Origin: Bryobacterales bacterium
GTDB lineage: Bacteria; Acidobacteriota; Terriglobia; Bryobacterales; Bryobacteraceae
Direction: 5' to 3'
DNA length: 42,054 bases
Assembly (NCBI GenBank): GCA_020852755.1
Contig: JADZAF010000022.1
Span: 1-42,054, forward strand
Shown here: in pieces, positions 8,472 to 16,984 of the stretch
How the letters are laid out: every line of letters starts with the position of its first letter
Position numbering within the stretch: position 1 is the first letter of the stretch
Program-made: the position numbers and the translations under genes
Notes under the pieces: generated by a model
What the model was told of the DNA's origin: nothing
Seen by the model: the letters and a program-made list of their open reading frames with translations, nothing else
The model's database searches: none

Positions 8472-10856
8472 CTACTCATCGCGCAGGGCTATCAGCGGAT
8501 CGACGGCGGCCGCACGCCGGGCCGGAATGTAAGCGGCCAGGACGGAGATCCCCAGCAGGAACACGGCGGCGGCCGCGAAAACCAGCGGGTCCGTGGCGCT
8601 GACGCCGTAGAGCATCGTGCGGATGAGGCGCGTGAGCCCAAAGCTTCCCATGATGCCGATGGCTACGCCCGCGCCTCCCAGCAGCACCGCGTTGCCCACC
8701 ACCATCGAGGCAATCCGGCTGCGCGCCGCGCCCAGGGCCATGCGCACGCCGATCTCGTGCCTGCGGCGCGCGACCGAGTAGGAGACCACGCCGTAGATGC
8801 CGACCGAGGCCAGCAGCAGCGCCAGCAGCGCGAAGCCTGCCAGCAGCGTCACCGAGAAACGCCGGGCGCCGGTCGAGCGGGCGATGTTGGCTTCCAGTGT
8901 CCCGAGGTCCGAGACCGGCAGGTCCTTGTCCAGTTCTCTGACCGCGGCCCGCAGGGAGGAGGCGAGACGCAGCGGATCGAGGGTCGTGCGGATCACCAGG
9001 GCCATGGCGGAGGGTGGGGACATGGAGTAGGGCAGGTAGTACTCGAGGTCGGGCGGGTCGGCCAGTGAAGTATTGCGCATATCGGCCGTGACTCCCACGA
9101 CCGTGAACACCGGGCCGGAGCGGCCCACTTTGAAGCGCTTGCCGGCGGCATCCTCGCCGGGCCAGAAGCGCCGCGCCAGGGTCTCGTTCACTATCGCAAT
9201 GGGGGGTCCGGAGGAATCCCGCGCGGTGAAGAAGCGGCCGCTCTTCAGCGGAACCTGCAGCGCGCGGAAGTACCCGGCATCGATGGTGCGGTGAAAGGCG
9301 ATGGTCTGCTCGCCGGGCTTGGGCGGCGGCGCGCCCTCGGCGAAGATGTCGTTCCCGCTCTTGGAACCGCTGAACGGCAGATGCGAGGCCATGCTGGCCG
9401 ATGCCACTCCGGGTATGGCCGCCACTCGCTCCAGCAGCGTGCGGTAGAAGACCGCACGGCGGGCCGCTTCCGCGTAGCCGGAGCGGGGCAGCGCCAGGTC
9501 CGCGGTCAGCACCGACTCGGGGTTGAAACCCGGGTCCACCGCCTGGAGCCGCACCAGGCTGCGGATGGTGAGGGTGGCGCCGATCACCAGAAGCAGCGCC
9601 AGGGCCACTTCGGCCACCACCAGCGTGGAGCGGAACCGGCTGCGGCGCACACCTTCCCCGCCGCCCCGGCCGCCCTCTTTCAGGTTCTCGAGCAGGCCGG
9701 CATGGGCCGCGGCCAAGGCCGGGGCCAGGCCGAACAGTACTGTCGTCACCAGCGAAGCACCCACGGTAAACGCCAGGATGGTTCCGTCTACCGAGATGCT
9801 GCGCAAAAACGGCAGGGGGACCTCGGAGGCCACGATGGCCTTGCCCAGCGACCAGGCCAGCAGCAGGCCCAGGCCGGCGGCGAGCCCACCCAGCAGCGCG
9901 CTCTCGGTGAGCAACTGCCGCAGGATGCGCCCTCGATCCGCGCCCAGGGCGCTGCGAATGGCGATCTCGCGCTGGCGCGCGCCCGCGCGGGCCAGCAGGA
10001 GATTGGCCACGTTGCTGCATGCAATCAGCAGCACCAAAGCCACGGCTACGGCCAGCACCAGGATGCTCGACCGCACCTCCCGCACCAGGTAGTCGCGCAA
10101 CCGCCAGATCTGCGCGCCCCAGTCTTTGGGGTACTGATACTCGGCCACCCAGCCCCGGCACAGCCCGTCAATCTCGGCTTGGGCCTCCCGGACCGTGACG
10201 CCGGGCTTCAGCCGCGCGTAGGCTCCCACGGTGGGCTGTCCCGGCGCGCGCGCCGTGCTGGCGGCGATGGGCACGAATACTTCGCCCTGGTTCAGTTCAA
10301 AGCCGGGCGAGAGAACGCCGATCACGGTGTAGCTGTTCTGGTCCAGCAGGATGGATTGGCCGAGCACCGCGCGGTTGGCGCCGAAACGCCGCTTCCAAAA
10401 TCTGTCGCTGAGTATCGCCACGCGAGGTCCGCCCGGCTGGTCTTCCTCGGGCAGAAAGTCGCGGCCAAGCGACGGTCCCAGGCCGATCACGGAAAAGTAG
10501 TTGGCGGTGACGCGAACGGTTCGGACCCGCTGGGGCTGGTCTCCCAAGGTAAGAACGGTCCAGCCGGAAGTATGGGCCGCCATTGCTTCGAAGGAGCGGG
10601 CGCGGGCCCGCCACCATTCGGCGAAGGTATTGTACTCGACGGCCGCCGACCGGATATTCAGTCGAGGGATGCGGGCCCCGATGGTGACCAGGCGGTCCGC
10701 GTCGCGATAGGGCAGCGGGCGCAGCAGGACGGCGTGCATCACGCTGAACATGGCCGTGTTGACGCCGATGCCAAGGGCGAGGGTGAGCAGGGCGACGCCA
10801 TACACTCCCGGGTTTGCGGCCATGTTTCGAAGTGCGTACCAAAGATCTTTGCGCAT
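8472..10856 (-). CDS. ADOP-type MacB/FtsX-like ABC permease
   Basis: The 794-residue protein has the architecture of acidobacterial duplicated orphan permeases: a short amphipathic start (MRKDLWYALRNMAANPG), a first membrane helix (about 18-40), a MacB-like periplasmic domain with RVTANYFSVIGLGPSLGRDF, an FtsX block of three helices (about 265-385, including ACSNVANLLLARAGARQREI), a second periplasmic domain, and a C-terminal FtsX block containing GIYGVVSYSVARRRHEIGVR. No ATPase gene lies next to it, which is typical of this family. Homologues act in lipoprotein or antimicrobial extrusion, or as mechanotransmission permeases; the role of orphan copies is unknown. GGAGG lies 6 bp upstream of the ATG. 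It leads the unit with the FMN and RtcB-like genes. Confidence 0.92.
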   Translation of the reverse strand: MRKDLWYALRNMAANPGVYGVALLTLALGIGVNTAMFSVMHAVLLRPLPYRDADRLVTIGARIPRLNIRSAAVEYNTFAEWWRARARSFEAMAAHTSGWTVLTLGDQPQRVRTVRVTANYFSVIGLGPSLGRDFLPEEDQPGGPRVAILSDRFWKRRFGANRAVLGQSILLDQNSYTVIGVLSPGFELNQGEVFVPIAASTARAPGQPTVGAYARLKPGVTVREAQAEIDGLCRGWVAEYQYPKDWGAQIWRLRDYLVREVRSSILVLAVAVALVLLIACSNVANLLLARAGARQREIAIRSALGADRGRILRQLLTESALLGGLAAGLGLLLAWSLGKAIVASEVPLPFLRSISVDGTILAFTVGASLVTTVLFGLAPALAAAHAGLLENLKEGGRGGGEGVRRSRFRSTLVVAEVALALLLVIGATLTIRSLVRLQAVDPGFNPESVLTADLALPRSGYAEAARRAVFYRTLLERVAAIPGVASASMASHLPFSGSKSGNDIFAEGAPPPKPGEQTIAFHRTIDAGYFRALQVPLKSGRFFTARDSSGPPIAIVNETLARRFWPGEDAAGKRFKVGRSGPVFTVVGVTADMRNTSLADPPDLEYYLPYSMSPPSAMALVIRTTLDPLRLASSLRAAVRELDKDLPVSDLGTLEANIARSTGARRFSVTLLAGFALLALLLASVGIYGVVSYSVARRRHEIGVRMALGAARSRIASMVVGNAVLLGGAGVAIGIMGSFGLTRLIRTMLYGVSATDPLVFAAAAVFLLGISVLAAYIPARRAAAVDPLIALRDE

Positions 10857-10930
10857 CGGCGCCTCCAGGCCGCCGGCAGCGCGGCCTTGTGGTCTTTTGA
10901 CACCGGCGTGTCTGAATCGGTTCCTCAGAA

Positions 10931-10939
10931 TGTTATAAT
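10931..10939 (+). promoter_or_regulatory. Extended -10 promoter upstream of the 10989 gene
   Basis: TGTTATAAT is a perfect extended -10. A TTGACA exists at 10897-10902, but the 31-bp gap is too long for it to serve as -35. Predicted transcription start is near 10946, giving a leader of about 43 nt with a GGAGG ribosome site before the ATG at 10989. Confidence 0.55.
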
Positions 10940-10988
10940 CCCGGCTTCACAAAGTAAACTCGACGAATTTCGCACCGGAGGTCAGCAA

Positions 10989-11912
10989 ATGAAGAGAGAG
11001 CCGGGTTCCCGCCGCCGCTTTCTGCAGTCGGCCGCCGGGGTGAGTGGAGCCTTCGCGCTGGGGCAACCTGCCCCCGCCGCGCCCGCGCCGCTCCCCACGG
11101 TCCGGTTCGGCAACGCCGAGGTCAGCCGCCTGATTATCGGCTCGAACCCGTTCTACGGATACTCGCATTTCAACGCTCTGCTGAGCAGTTTCATGCGCGA
11201 CTACATGACCCAGGACCGCCGCATCGAAATCCTGCGCCGCTGCGAGCAGGCCGGCCTGCGGACCTGGCAGGTGCACTACATGAAGCAGAGCATGGAGGAC
11301 TTCAAGCGCTACCGGGCCGAGGGCGGGCGGATGAACTGGTTCCTGCTGGCCGACTTTGAAATGAACACCGACCTGAGCCTGATCGGCAAGGTGGCTCGCG
11401 AGTTGAAGCCCATCGGCATCGCGCACCACGGCGGCCGTACCGACGACCGCTTCCGCGCCCGCGAGATGCACAAGGTGAGGGAATTCTGCAAAGCTGTCCG
11501 GGACTCCGGCGTGATGGTCGGCGTTTCCACCCATAACCCGGCGGTGGTCGATTCGATCGAAGGCGAAGGCTGGGACATCGACTACTTCATGACCTGTCTC
11601 TACCGGGTCTCCCGGACCAGCGGTGACTTCCGCGAACAGTACGGCGAAGCGCCTCTCGGGGAAATCTACATGGAGAAGGACCCCGAGCGGATGACCCGCA
11701 TGGTGCGGCAAACCCGGCGTCCCTGCCTGGCCTTCAAACTGCTCGGCGCCGGCCGGCGCATCGACCGGCCGGAGACGGTCGAGGCCGCCTTCCGCTTCGC
11801 CTTCGAGAACATCAAGCCCACTGACGCGGTGATCGTCGGCATGTGCCCGCGCTTCAAGGACGAAATCGCCGAAAACGCGGCCTGGACGCTCAAGTACGGG
11901 AGGAAGGCGTAG
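10989..11912 (+). CDS. Tat-exported TIM-barrel (aldo/keto reductase-like) protein
   Basis: The frame is open far upstream, but the ATG at 10989 follows a GGAGG site by 7 bp and begins a twin-arginine leader (SRRRFLQSAAGVSGAFALG, residues 8-26), so the upstream part is only the reverse of the ADOP gene. The 307-residue product shows barrel-like periodicity: RFGNAEVSRLIIGSNPFYGYSHF as strand 1, then LRRCEQAGLRTWQVHY, IGIAHHGGRTDD, GVMVGVSTHNP, YFMTCLY and a C-terminal TDAVIVGMCPRF, which is close to the closing strand of aldo/keto reductases. I do not find the Asp-Tyr-Lys-His tetrad, so redox activity is doubtful. Related sequences in acidobacteria and planctomycetes are annotated only as hypothetical or AKR-like. 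It is convergent with the RraA-like gene, 5 bp apart. Confidence 0.8.
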   Translation: MKREPGSRRRFLQSAAGVSGAFALGQPAPAAPAPLPTVRFGNAEVSRLIIGSNPFYGYSHFNALLSSFMRDYMTQDRRIEILRRCEQAGLRTWQVHYMKQSMEDFKRYRAEGGRMNWFLLADFEMNTDLSLIGKVARELKPIGIAHHGGRTDDRFRAREMHKVREFCKAVRDSGVMVGVSTHNPAVVDSIEGEGWDIDYFMTCLYRVSRTSGDFREQYGEAPLGEIYMEKDPERMTRMVRQTRRPCLAFKLLGAGRRIDRPETVEAAFRFAFENIKPTDAVIVGMCPRFKDEIAENAAWTLKYGRKA

Positions 11913-11917
11913 CGCGG

Positions 11918-12886
11918 CTACTTGCGCGGGTAACAGCCCGAACCGGAGTACTTGCGCACCTCCCACTGCTGGCGGGCCACCGGTGAGATGCCGCGCTCCC
12001 GCATCCTGGTGTTGACGTACTCGGCGCATTCTTTCTGCAGGGCGGGGTCGCGCATGGCGATGCGGCCGTAGAGGTCGCTGATCCGCACCTGGCCTTTGGT
12101 GGAAATGAACTTCTCCATGCGCCATTCGTCCGCCAGGTCGTAGATCTCGGCGTTGGCCGCAATTTCCTCGACGACGTGGGGCGGAACGAAGGTCACACCC
12201 TCGCGGTCGCCCACCACGACGTCTCCGGGCATCACGGTCACCTCGCCGATGCGAATGGGGACATTGATGCCGGTCATCATCAGGTCGCCGAACACACCCG
12301 GCCAAACTCCCTTGCAGTAGACCGGAAAGCCGTGCGGCTCGATGCCCTCCTGGTCGCGTATGGAGCCGTTGACCACGAAGCCGTTCCCGGTGCGCGCCCA
12401 GACGGCCACGGCCAGGTTGTCGCCCGCGATCACGCCGTCCTCCACCCGCCCGCCGGCCATGTCCACCACCATGACGTCGCCGGGCCGCAGCATGTCCATC
12501 ATGCGCACGTTGTGCTGGGAGAGGCCCTTGGCGCTGGCCTCGCCCTCGATGATGCGGGAGACCTCCGGCCGGCCGGGCATGAACTGCACCGTGAACGCCC
12601 GGCCCACCAGTCCCTTCTCCGGATTGAGGATCTTCCAGTTTCCTTCCCACTGGTGCATGTAATTATGGATCAGGCGCAGCGGCCCCCAGGCAGCCTCTTC
12701 CGACGTCATATGGACCTTGCGGAGGCGGTCCAGCAGCGCGTCGGATACCTTGGGCCGCCCGTCCTCCAGGCGTTCGCCTGTCCAGTCGGGCGTGTACTTG
12801 ATGACCTGGGCCTTGGAGAAGCCGTCCATCTGGGCCAGTGCGGGGACGGCCGCGGCGACGAGGAATGCCGCGAGACGGTTGGTCAT
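11918..12886 (-). CDS. Exported RraA-family (aldolase-like) protein
   Basis: This 322-residue protein begins with a Sec-type signal (MTNRLAAFLVAAAVPALAQ). The RraA/HMG-aldolase fold is seen in GRAFTVQFMPG, MLRPGDVMVVDMAGG, GDNLAVAVWARTGNGFVVNGSIRD (the metal/pyruvate site with its Gly-x-x-Arg-Asp end) and MPGDVVVGDREGVTFVPPHVVEEIA. The family includes 4-hydroxy-4-methyl-2-oxoglutarate aldolases as well as RraA, the RNase E inhibitor; a secreted form with extra N- and C-terminal regions fits sugar-acid catabolism better than RNase control. GGAGGTAA precedes the ATG with ideal spacing. It is divergent from the Gfo/Idh/MocA gene. A plant-type or bacterial aldolase substrate cannot be told from sequence. 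Confidence 0.85.
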   Translation of the reverse strand: MTNRLAAFLVAAAVPALAQMDGFSKAQVIKYTPDWTGERLEDGRPKVSDALLDRLRKVHMTSEEAAWGPLRLIHNYMHQWEGNWKILNPEKGLVGRAFTVQFMPGRPEVSRIIEGEASAKGLSQHNVRMMDMLRPGDVMVVDMAGGRVEDGVIAGDNLAVAVWARTGNGFVVNGSIRDQEGIEPHGFPVYCKGVWPGVFGDLMMTGINVPIRIGEVTVMPGDVVVGDREGVTFVPPHVVEEIAANAEIYDLADEWRMEKFISTKGQVRISDLYGRIAMRDPALQKECAEYVNTRMRERGISPVARQQWEVRKYSGSGCYPRK

Positions 12887-12910
12887 AGCGTTACCTCCTT
12901 GAGAGATCCG

Positions 12911-12916
12911 ATCATA
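12911..12916 (-). promoter_or_regulatory. Candidate -10 for the RraA-like gene
   Basis: Read on the minus strand this is TATGAT, 5 of 6 to consensus, about 25 bp upstream of the ATG at 12886. The -35 region is unconvincing. The remaining 200 bp up to 13120 show nothing else clear apart from the element listed at 13082. Confidence 0.3.
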
Positions 12917-13081
12917 ACCCGTCGCGAACGGGCATCATGGGGCGGGGCGGAACCTCTAGGAGAGCCGCGTGCGGCGCCTGGAACCGGCCGCCGGACATTC
13001 CATCCCGGTGTGCTCCGTTTTCCCGCTTCCGGCCCGCGGCCGAGGGAGCGGAGGTTTTCGCTCGCGTGGTTCCGCGGACCC

Positions 13082-13112
13082 TTGAGACGGTGGGCTTCAT
13101 GTCCTGTAAGAT
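13082..13112 (+). promoter_or_regulatory. Candidate promoter of the Gfo/Idh/MocA gene
   Basis: TTGAGA (13082-13087) and TAAGAT (13107-13112) are separated by 19 bp. The start point would fall at about 13119, two bases before the ATG, so the message may be leaderless or nearly so. The spacer is long, hence low confidence. Confidence 0.3.
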
Positions 13113-13120
13113 AAGGGGCT

Positions 13121-14305
13121 ATGGCGAGGATCACCAGACGGCGCGCGCTCGGGGGAGTGGCGGCCAATCTCATGGTTGTGAAACCCGAAACCGCCTTCGG
13201 CTCCCAGGCCAACTCGGCGGTATCGTTCGGAATCATCGGCACGGGCGGGCGCGGCCGCTACGTGGGCGCCATATTCACCCGCGATCCGCGCATCCGCCTT
13301 ACGGCCATCTGCGACCGCTTCAGCGACCGGATTGACGCGGCCAAGACCACGCTGCCGTCCGCCGACAAGGCGCGGGTCTTCAAGGATCACGTCGACCTGC
13401 TGGCCCAGGCCGATATCGACTGCGTGTTGATCGCCACGCCCGTGTTTCTGCATCCCGAGCACTTCGAAGCCGCCGTCCAGGCCCGCAAGCACATCTACTG
13501 CGAGAAGCCCGCGGGGGCCGATGTGGCCGGCGTCAAACGCCTCCTGCGGGCCTCCGAACAGGCCGATAAATTCAAGACCATCGCCTTTGGCTTCCAGCAG
13601 CGCTTCAGCCCCGAGTACCTGAAGGCGGAACAGATCCTGCGTTCCGGCAAGATCGGCGAGATGAAGCTCATGATGAGCTACTGGGTGCTGGGCGGCGTGC
13701 CCCCCAAGGGCTTCAAATCGCCCTACCCTCCCGAGGAGCAGAAGATCCGGCACTGGGGCGCGTGGCGCGACTACTCGGGCAGCGCCATCGTCGAGCAGGA
13801 CTGCCACGGCGTGGACGTTCTGAACTGGTTCGCCGGCGCGCATCCGCTAAAGGCGGTGGGAGAAGGCGGGCTGCGTTACAAGCTGCACTACGGCGACTGG
13901 ACTTCGGACCACCACGACATCATCTACCAGTATCCCGGCGGTGTGAAGGGCTGGCTGATCAGCATCAAGCACACGGCCGGGTTCCGGGACGTGAAAGAGC
14001 AGTTCTACGGTTCCGGGGGCATGCTCGAAACCGCCCGCACCTACATGAAGTGGCACGGTCCCATCCCCGCCTCGCCGCTCAAGAACGCCGACGATCTGGA
14101 GGACCGCAGCCTGATCGAGAAGCAGGTTTCCAAGCGGGAGATCACCATCGACGAAGTGGAAGCCTTCGTCACCAGCATTGTGGAGCGCAAGCCGTTCTCG
14201 ATGGCGAAGAACGCGGCCGAGAGCACCTTGACGTCGCTGCTGGGCCGTATGGCCTACGAGACGCGGCGCGAGGTGACCTGGGACGAACTCATGCGCTCGG
14301 CCTGA
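13121..14305 (+). CDS. Gfo/Idh/MocA-family NAD(P)-dependent oxidoreductase
   Basis: The 394-residue product starts with a short twin-arginine-like leader (RITRRRALGGVAANLMV, residues 3-19), then the Rossmann motif FGIIGTGGRG near residue 36. The CEKPAGADVAG segment gives the EKP motif whose Lys is catalytic in this family, and RFSPEYLKAEQILRSGKIGEM begins the C-terminal dimerisation sheet. The family reduces or oxidises sugars, sugar acids and inositols, often by transient keto intermediates; exported Tat members usually keep tightly bound cofactor. It is divergent from the RraA-like gene and its 3' end overlaps the end of the isomerase-like gene by 17 bp. Substrate unknown. Confidence 0.9.
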   Translation: MARITRRRALGGVAANLMVVKPETAFGSQANSAVSFGIIGTGGRGRYVGAIFTRDPRIRLTAICDRFSDRIDAAKTTLPSADKARVFKDHVDLLAQADIDCVLIATPVFLHPEHFEAAVQARKHIYCEKPAGADVAGVKRLLRASEQADKFKTIAFGFQQRFSPEYLKAEQILRSGKIGEMKLMMSYWVLGGVPPKGFKSPYPPEEQKIRHWGAWRDYSGSAIVEQDCHGVDVLNWFAGAHPLKAVGEGGLRYKLHYGDWTSDHHDIIYQYPGGVKGWLISIKHTAGFRDVKEQFYGSGGMLETARTYMKWHGPIPASPLKNADDLEDRSLIEKQVSKREITIDEVEAFVTSIVERKPFSMAKNAAESTLTSLLGRMAYETRREVTWDELMRSA

Positions 14306-15770
14306 GCGACGGCTTCTCGATCCCGGCCCAGCGGATGCCCAGCTTGCGGGCGGCGTAGCCGGCCTCGGCGAGATGGTTTCCGTAGGCCATCACCCAATGC
14401 GAGTCGCGCGCCTCGGACTTGAGTTGTTCCCAGTCGCCCTGGATCTCCACGTCCTGTTGCGACCGGCAGATCTCGTAAAAGGGATTGGCCCGCACCACGC
14501 CCCGGATCCCCAGCCAGCGGCCGGTGCTGTACTCCGGGTCGATGAAGCTCACTTCCTGGCCTGCGGGGATTTCCACCTTGGGCGCGGCGCCGTACTCGGA
14601 TTCATAGTGTGTCAGCACCATGGCCGGTTCGTACCGGCTCCCGTTCATGCGGCGAGGGGCGGTGCAATGCGCGCAGGTGACCATGCGCTGGTGGGGAAAG
14701 GTGGAATTGTGCAGAAAGACCGGCATCCCGCAGATGTGCCGCAGGAGGATGCCGGCCGGGATGATGACGAAATCCGATTCGCAAAACGCAACCAGACCCT
14801 CGTCGTTCAACAGGCTCAAGGCGAGGCAGGCGGTGGTTTCCGACAAGGGGATGATCGTGCTCATGCAATTCTTTATTGTAAAGGCCGTAGAATCCTGTTC
14901 CTGGAGGAGTTGCTTGAACAGGAAATAAAGCACAAAGGCCTGGGTCACGAACTCTTCCCGCGTGCGCAGCGTGGTCCCGGGCTGGTCCAGGTAACGGCGC
15001 GCCGCCTCCCGGGCGGAGGCCATCAGCCGGGTATCGGACCGGGCCGCCTGGATGCGCGGCGCGAAGCTGTCGTAGGTCACCTCCACGATCTCCATCCCGA
15101 AGCGGCTGCGCGCTACTGCGGGGGCCTCGGGGCTGTACTTCCCTGAAGCTCCGCCCAGGGCTATGATGCGCGTGCCCCGCAGGTTGCGCGCACCGGCCAG
15201 CCCGCGCAGCTTGGACGCCAGTTCGCGGTAGTCGTCCACTACGACGTCGTCGACGTGGGGCCTGCTGTCGCCGGGCGTGGTGGCCAGATAGCGAGTGCTG
15301 AGCGCCTCGTACCAGTAGTAGACCGGGCCGGACCGGTGCCTCACGAAGATGAGGGTGTCGCGTTTGGGGGAGCAGCAGGCCTGGAGCAGTTGCCCGCCGC
15401 CGGTGCAGGCGTACAGCAGCACGGCATCGTGGCTGCCCTCATGCAACCGCGCGGCCTGTTCGGGGGAGCTGACCGGAATCACCGGCAGAAAACGGTGCGC
15501 CCGGCCCAGCCCGGCCAATTCGCGGTTGATGCGCTCCACCTCGGCGGCCGCCGCCTCTTCGGTCTGAATGCCGCCCCAGGATTTCCACGAAGTCTGTGGT
15601 CTGGCCTGCGGGATGCGGTACATGAAGACGGGTTGCACGATCAGCGCGCGGGTGATGTTGCGAAACGGGAGATTGGGGTCCCACCCGGGAACGAAATCCC
15701 CTGCCGCCAGACCCGCGGCCAGGGAACCCGATGAGGTAGCCAGAAAGGAACGCCGGTTCATGCCTGTCAT
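14289..15770 (-). CDS. Exported L-fucose/arabinose isomerase-like protein
   Basis: The 493-residue protein has a leader of Tat type (NRRSFLATSSGSLAAGLAAG, residues 5-24). The body resembles the fucose/arabinose isomerase-like fold: a first Rossmann-like domain with HDAVLLYACTGGG and GTRIIALGGASGKYSPEA, and a later region NCMSTIIPLSETTACLALSLLNDEGLVAFCE, which parallels the second domain of FucI-like proteins. I do not see the full Glu-Asp-His metal triad, so it may be non-catalytic or act on another substrate. The ATG at 15770 overlaps the GTPase stop by ATGA, with GGAG 8 bp ahead, so it is translated with that unrelated cytoplasmic GTPase. A second ATG at 15761 is possible. Family-level call only. 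Confidence 0.65.
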   Translation of the reverse strand: MTGMNRRSFLATSSGSLAAGLAAGDFVPGWDPNLPFRNITRALIVQPVFMYRIPQARPQTSWKSWGGIQTEEAAAAEVERINRELAGLGRAHRFLPVIPVSSPEQAARLHEGSHDAVLLYACTGGGQLLQACCSPKRDTLIFVRHRSGPVYYWYEALSTRYLATTPGDSRPHVDDVVVDDYRELASKLRGLAGARNLRGTRIIALGGASGKYSPEAPAVARSRFGMEIVEVTYDSFAPRIQAARSDTRLMASAREAARRYLDQPGTTLRTREEFVTQAFVLYFLFKQLLQEQDSTAFTIKNCMSTIIPLSETTACLALSLLNDEGLVAFCESDFVIIPAGILLRHICGMPVFLHNSTFPHQRMVTCAHCTAPRRMNGSRYEPAMVLTHYESEYGAAPKVEIPAGQEVSFIDPEYSTGRWLGIRGVVRANPFYEICRSQQDVEIQGDWEQLKSEARDSHWVMAYGNHLAEAGYAARKLGIRWAGIEKPSLRPSA

Positions 15771-16708
15771 AAGTGGAACTCCAGGATATCGCCGTCCTGC
15801 ACCACGTAGCTGCGCTCCACCATCTGGCCGTCGCGGTCTCCCGAGGCACGATAGAGGCGGGCGAATTTCAGGTGTTCGGCGAAATCCTTGTGGACGTGCC
15901 GGGCGGCGTCCTGCACGGTTTCGCCGCGGTGCAGCACGTACGGAGTATGGAATTCGGCCTTCTTGCCGGGCGGCTTCGTGTAGACCCGGACCAGTTCCAG
16001 CGCCTCGAAAACAGCGCGGGCGAAGCCGTCGAGGTTGGTTCCTTGGAGCGCCGAGACCGCGATGAGGCGGAAAGCACCGCCGTACAGGCCGCTGAGCGCC
16101 GTGAAGTTGTCACCGGCTCCGGGCCGGTCGGACTTATTGGCGGCCAGCAGCTTCGGGGCCGGCAGACGCCACTCGGCCAGCCTGGCGCGGATGAACTCGA
16201 TGGAGTCCAACACCTCGGGATCGTTCGTGTCCACGACCAGGATCCCGGCGTCGGCGCCGCGGATCGCCTGGGGCATCCACGGCTCGGTGAAGTCGGGTGA
16301 CAGAGGAGGCAGATCAACCAGTTGAATCTGCACGTTTTCGTAGTTCATCATTCCCGGCAGCGGCAGCCGCGTGGTGAACGGAAATTCGGCCACCTCGGGG
16401 CGCGCGTGGGTGAGGGAGGCCAGCAGTTGCGACTTGCCCGCGTTGGGAGGTCCCAGCAGGACGACCTGTCCGGCCCCCTCCTTGCGCACCAGGTAGAAGG
16501 GGACGGCGTGCGCCTCCCCCTTCTTCTGCGATTCCTTACGGGCCTGGGACAAGCGGCGCTTGATGTCCGCCTGCAGCTTCTCGGTGCCCTTGTGCTTGGG
16601 GATGGTTGCCAGCATCCTCTCCAGGGCCTGGACCTTCTCCGCCTGGGTGCGGGCGCCGCGAAACTGCTCCTCGGCGGCCATGTACTCGGGGCTCAGGTTC
16701 GCCGGCAT
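15767..16708 (-). CDS. DRG/Obg-like GTPase with C-terminal TGS domain
   Basis: The 313-residue protein has a helical N-terminal region (1-75), a G domain and a TGS domain (about 245-313, ending in SYVVQDGDILEFHL). The nucleotide motifs are G1 GPPNAGKS (86-93), switch I Thr in PFTTRLPLPGMM, G4 NKSD (191-194) and G5 SAL. G3, normally DxxG, reads DLPP (132-135), so the Gly that senses the gamma phosphate is Pro. Family members act in ribosome assembly or translation control, with TGS contacting RNA or ribosome. Because DLPP-like forms occur in some bacterial TGS GTPases, I do not call it inactive. The start at 16708 is preceded by a 276-bp intergenic region shared with the histidine kinase gene. 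Confidence 0.88.
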   Translation of the reverse strand: MPANLSPEYMAAEEQFRGARTQAEKVQALERMLATIPKHKGTEKLQADIKRRLSQARKESQKKGEAHAVPFYLVRKEGAGQVVLLGPPNAGKSQLLASLTHARPEVAEFPFTTRLPLPGMMNYENVQIQLVDLPPLSPDFTEPWMPQAIRGADAGILVVDTNDPEVLDSIEFIRARLAEWRLPAPKLLAANKSDRPGAGDNFTALSGLYGGAFRLIAVSALQGTNLDGFARAVFEALELVRVYTKPPGKKAEFHTPYVLHRGETVQDAARHVHKDFAEHLKFARLYRASGDRDGQMVERSYVVQDGDILEFHL

Positions 16709-16858
16709 ATGTCGCTCCGCTGCGGGATCTATTATCGCCGGAAGCCGGGGCCGGCGGGCAGGGGGCGCCCCACGGGTTTGTGGCGGTCCGCCTCAGGGGC
16801 CCGCTACACTTCCCCATAGTGCCCGCTCCCAAAAACCGGATTCGGCGTCCGCAAGCGT

Positions 16859-16887
16859 TTGTAAATTAAAGAAAATTAGGGTATTCT
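16859..16887 (+). promoter_or_regulatory. Promoter of the histidine kinase operon
   Basis: TTGTAA (16859-16864), 17 bp, TATTCT (16882-16887), within an AT-rich island in the otherwise GC-rich intergenic region. The predicted start is near 16894, leaving a leader of about 90 nt with no obvious strong ribosome site before the ATG at 16985. Confidence 0.5.
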
Positions 16888-16984
16888 GTGAGTTAAGACC
16901 AGGCTGTCGGCTGGCAGCAAACGTGCTCTCGCTCGGAGTGGCAGGTGGCAGTGTATCGTCCGGGGTGACAGCGGCCCCGCGCAT

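Noticed and set aside
7185..9068. 627-codon plus-strand frame opposite the RtcB-like, FMN and ADOP genes
   Set aside because: It crosses three confident minus-strand genes and shows no domain.
10897..10939. TTGACA and TATAAT as one promoter
   Set aside because: The 31-bp spacer is too long; only the extended -10 is retained.
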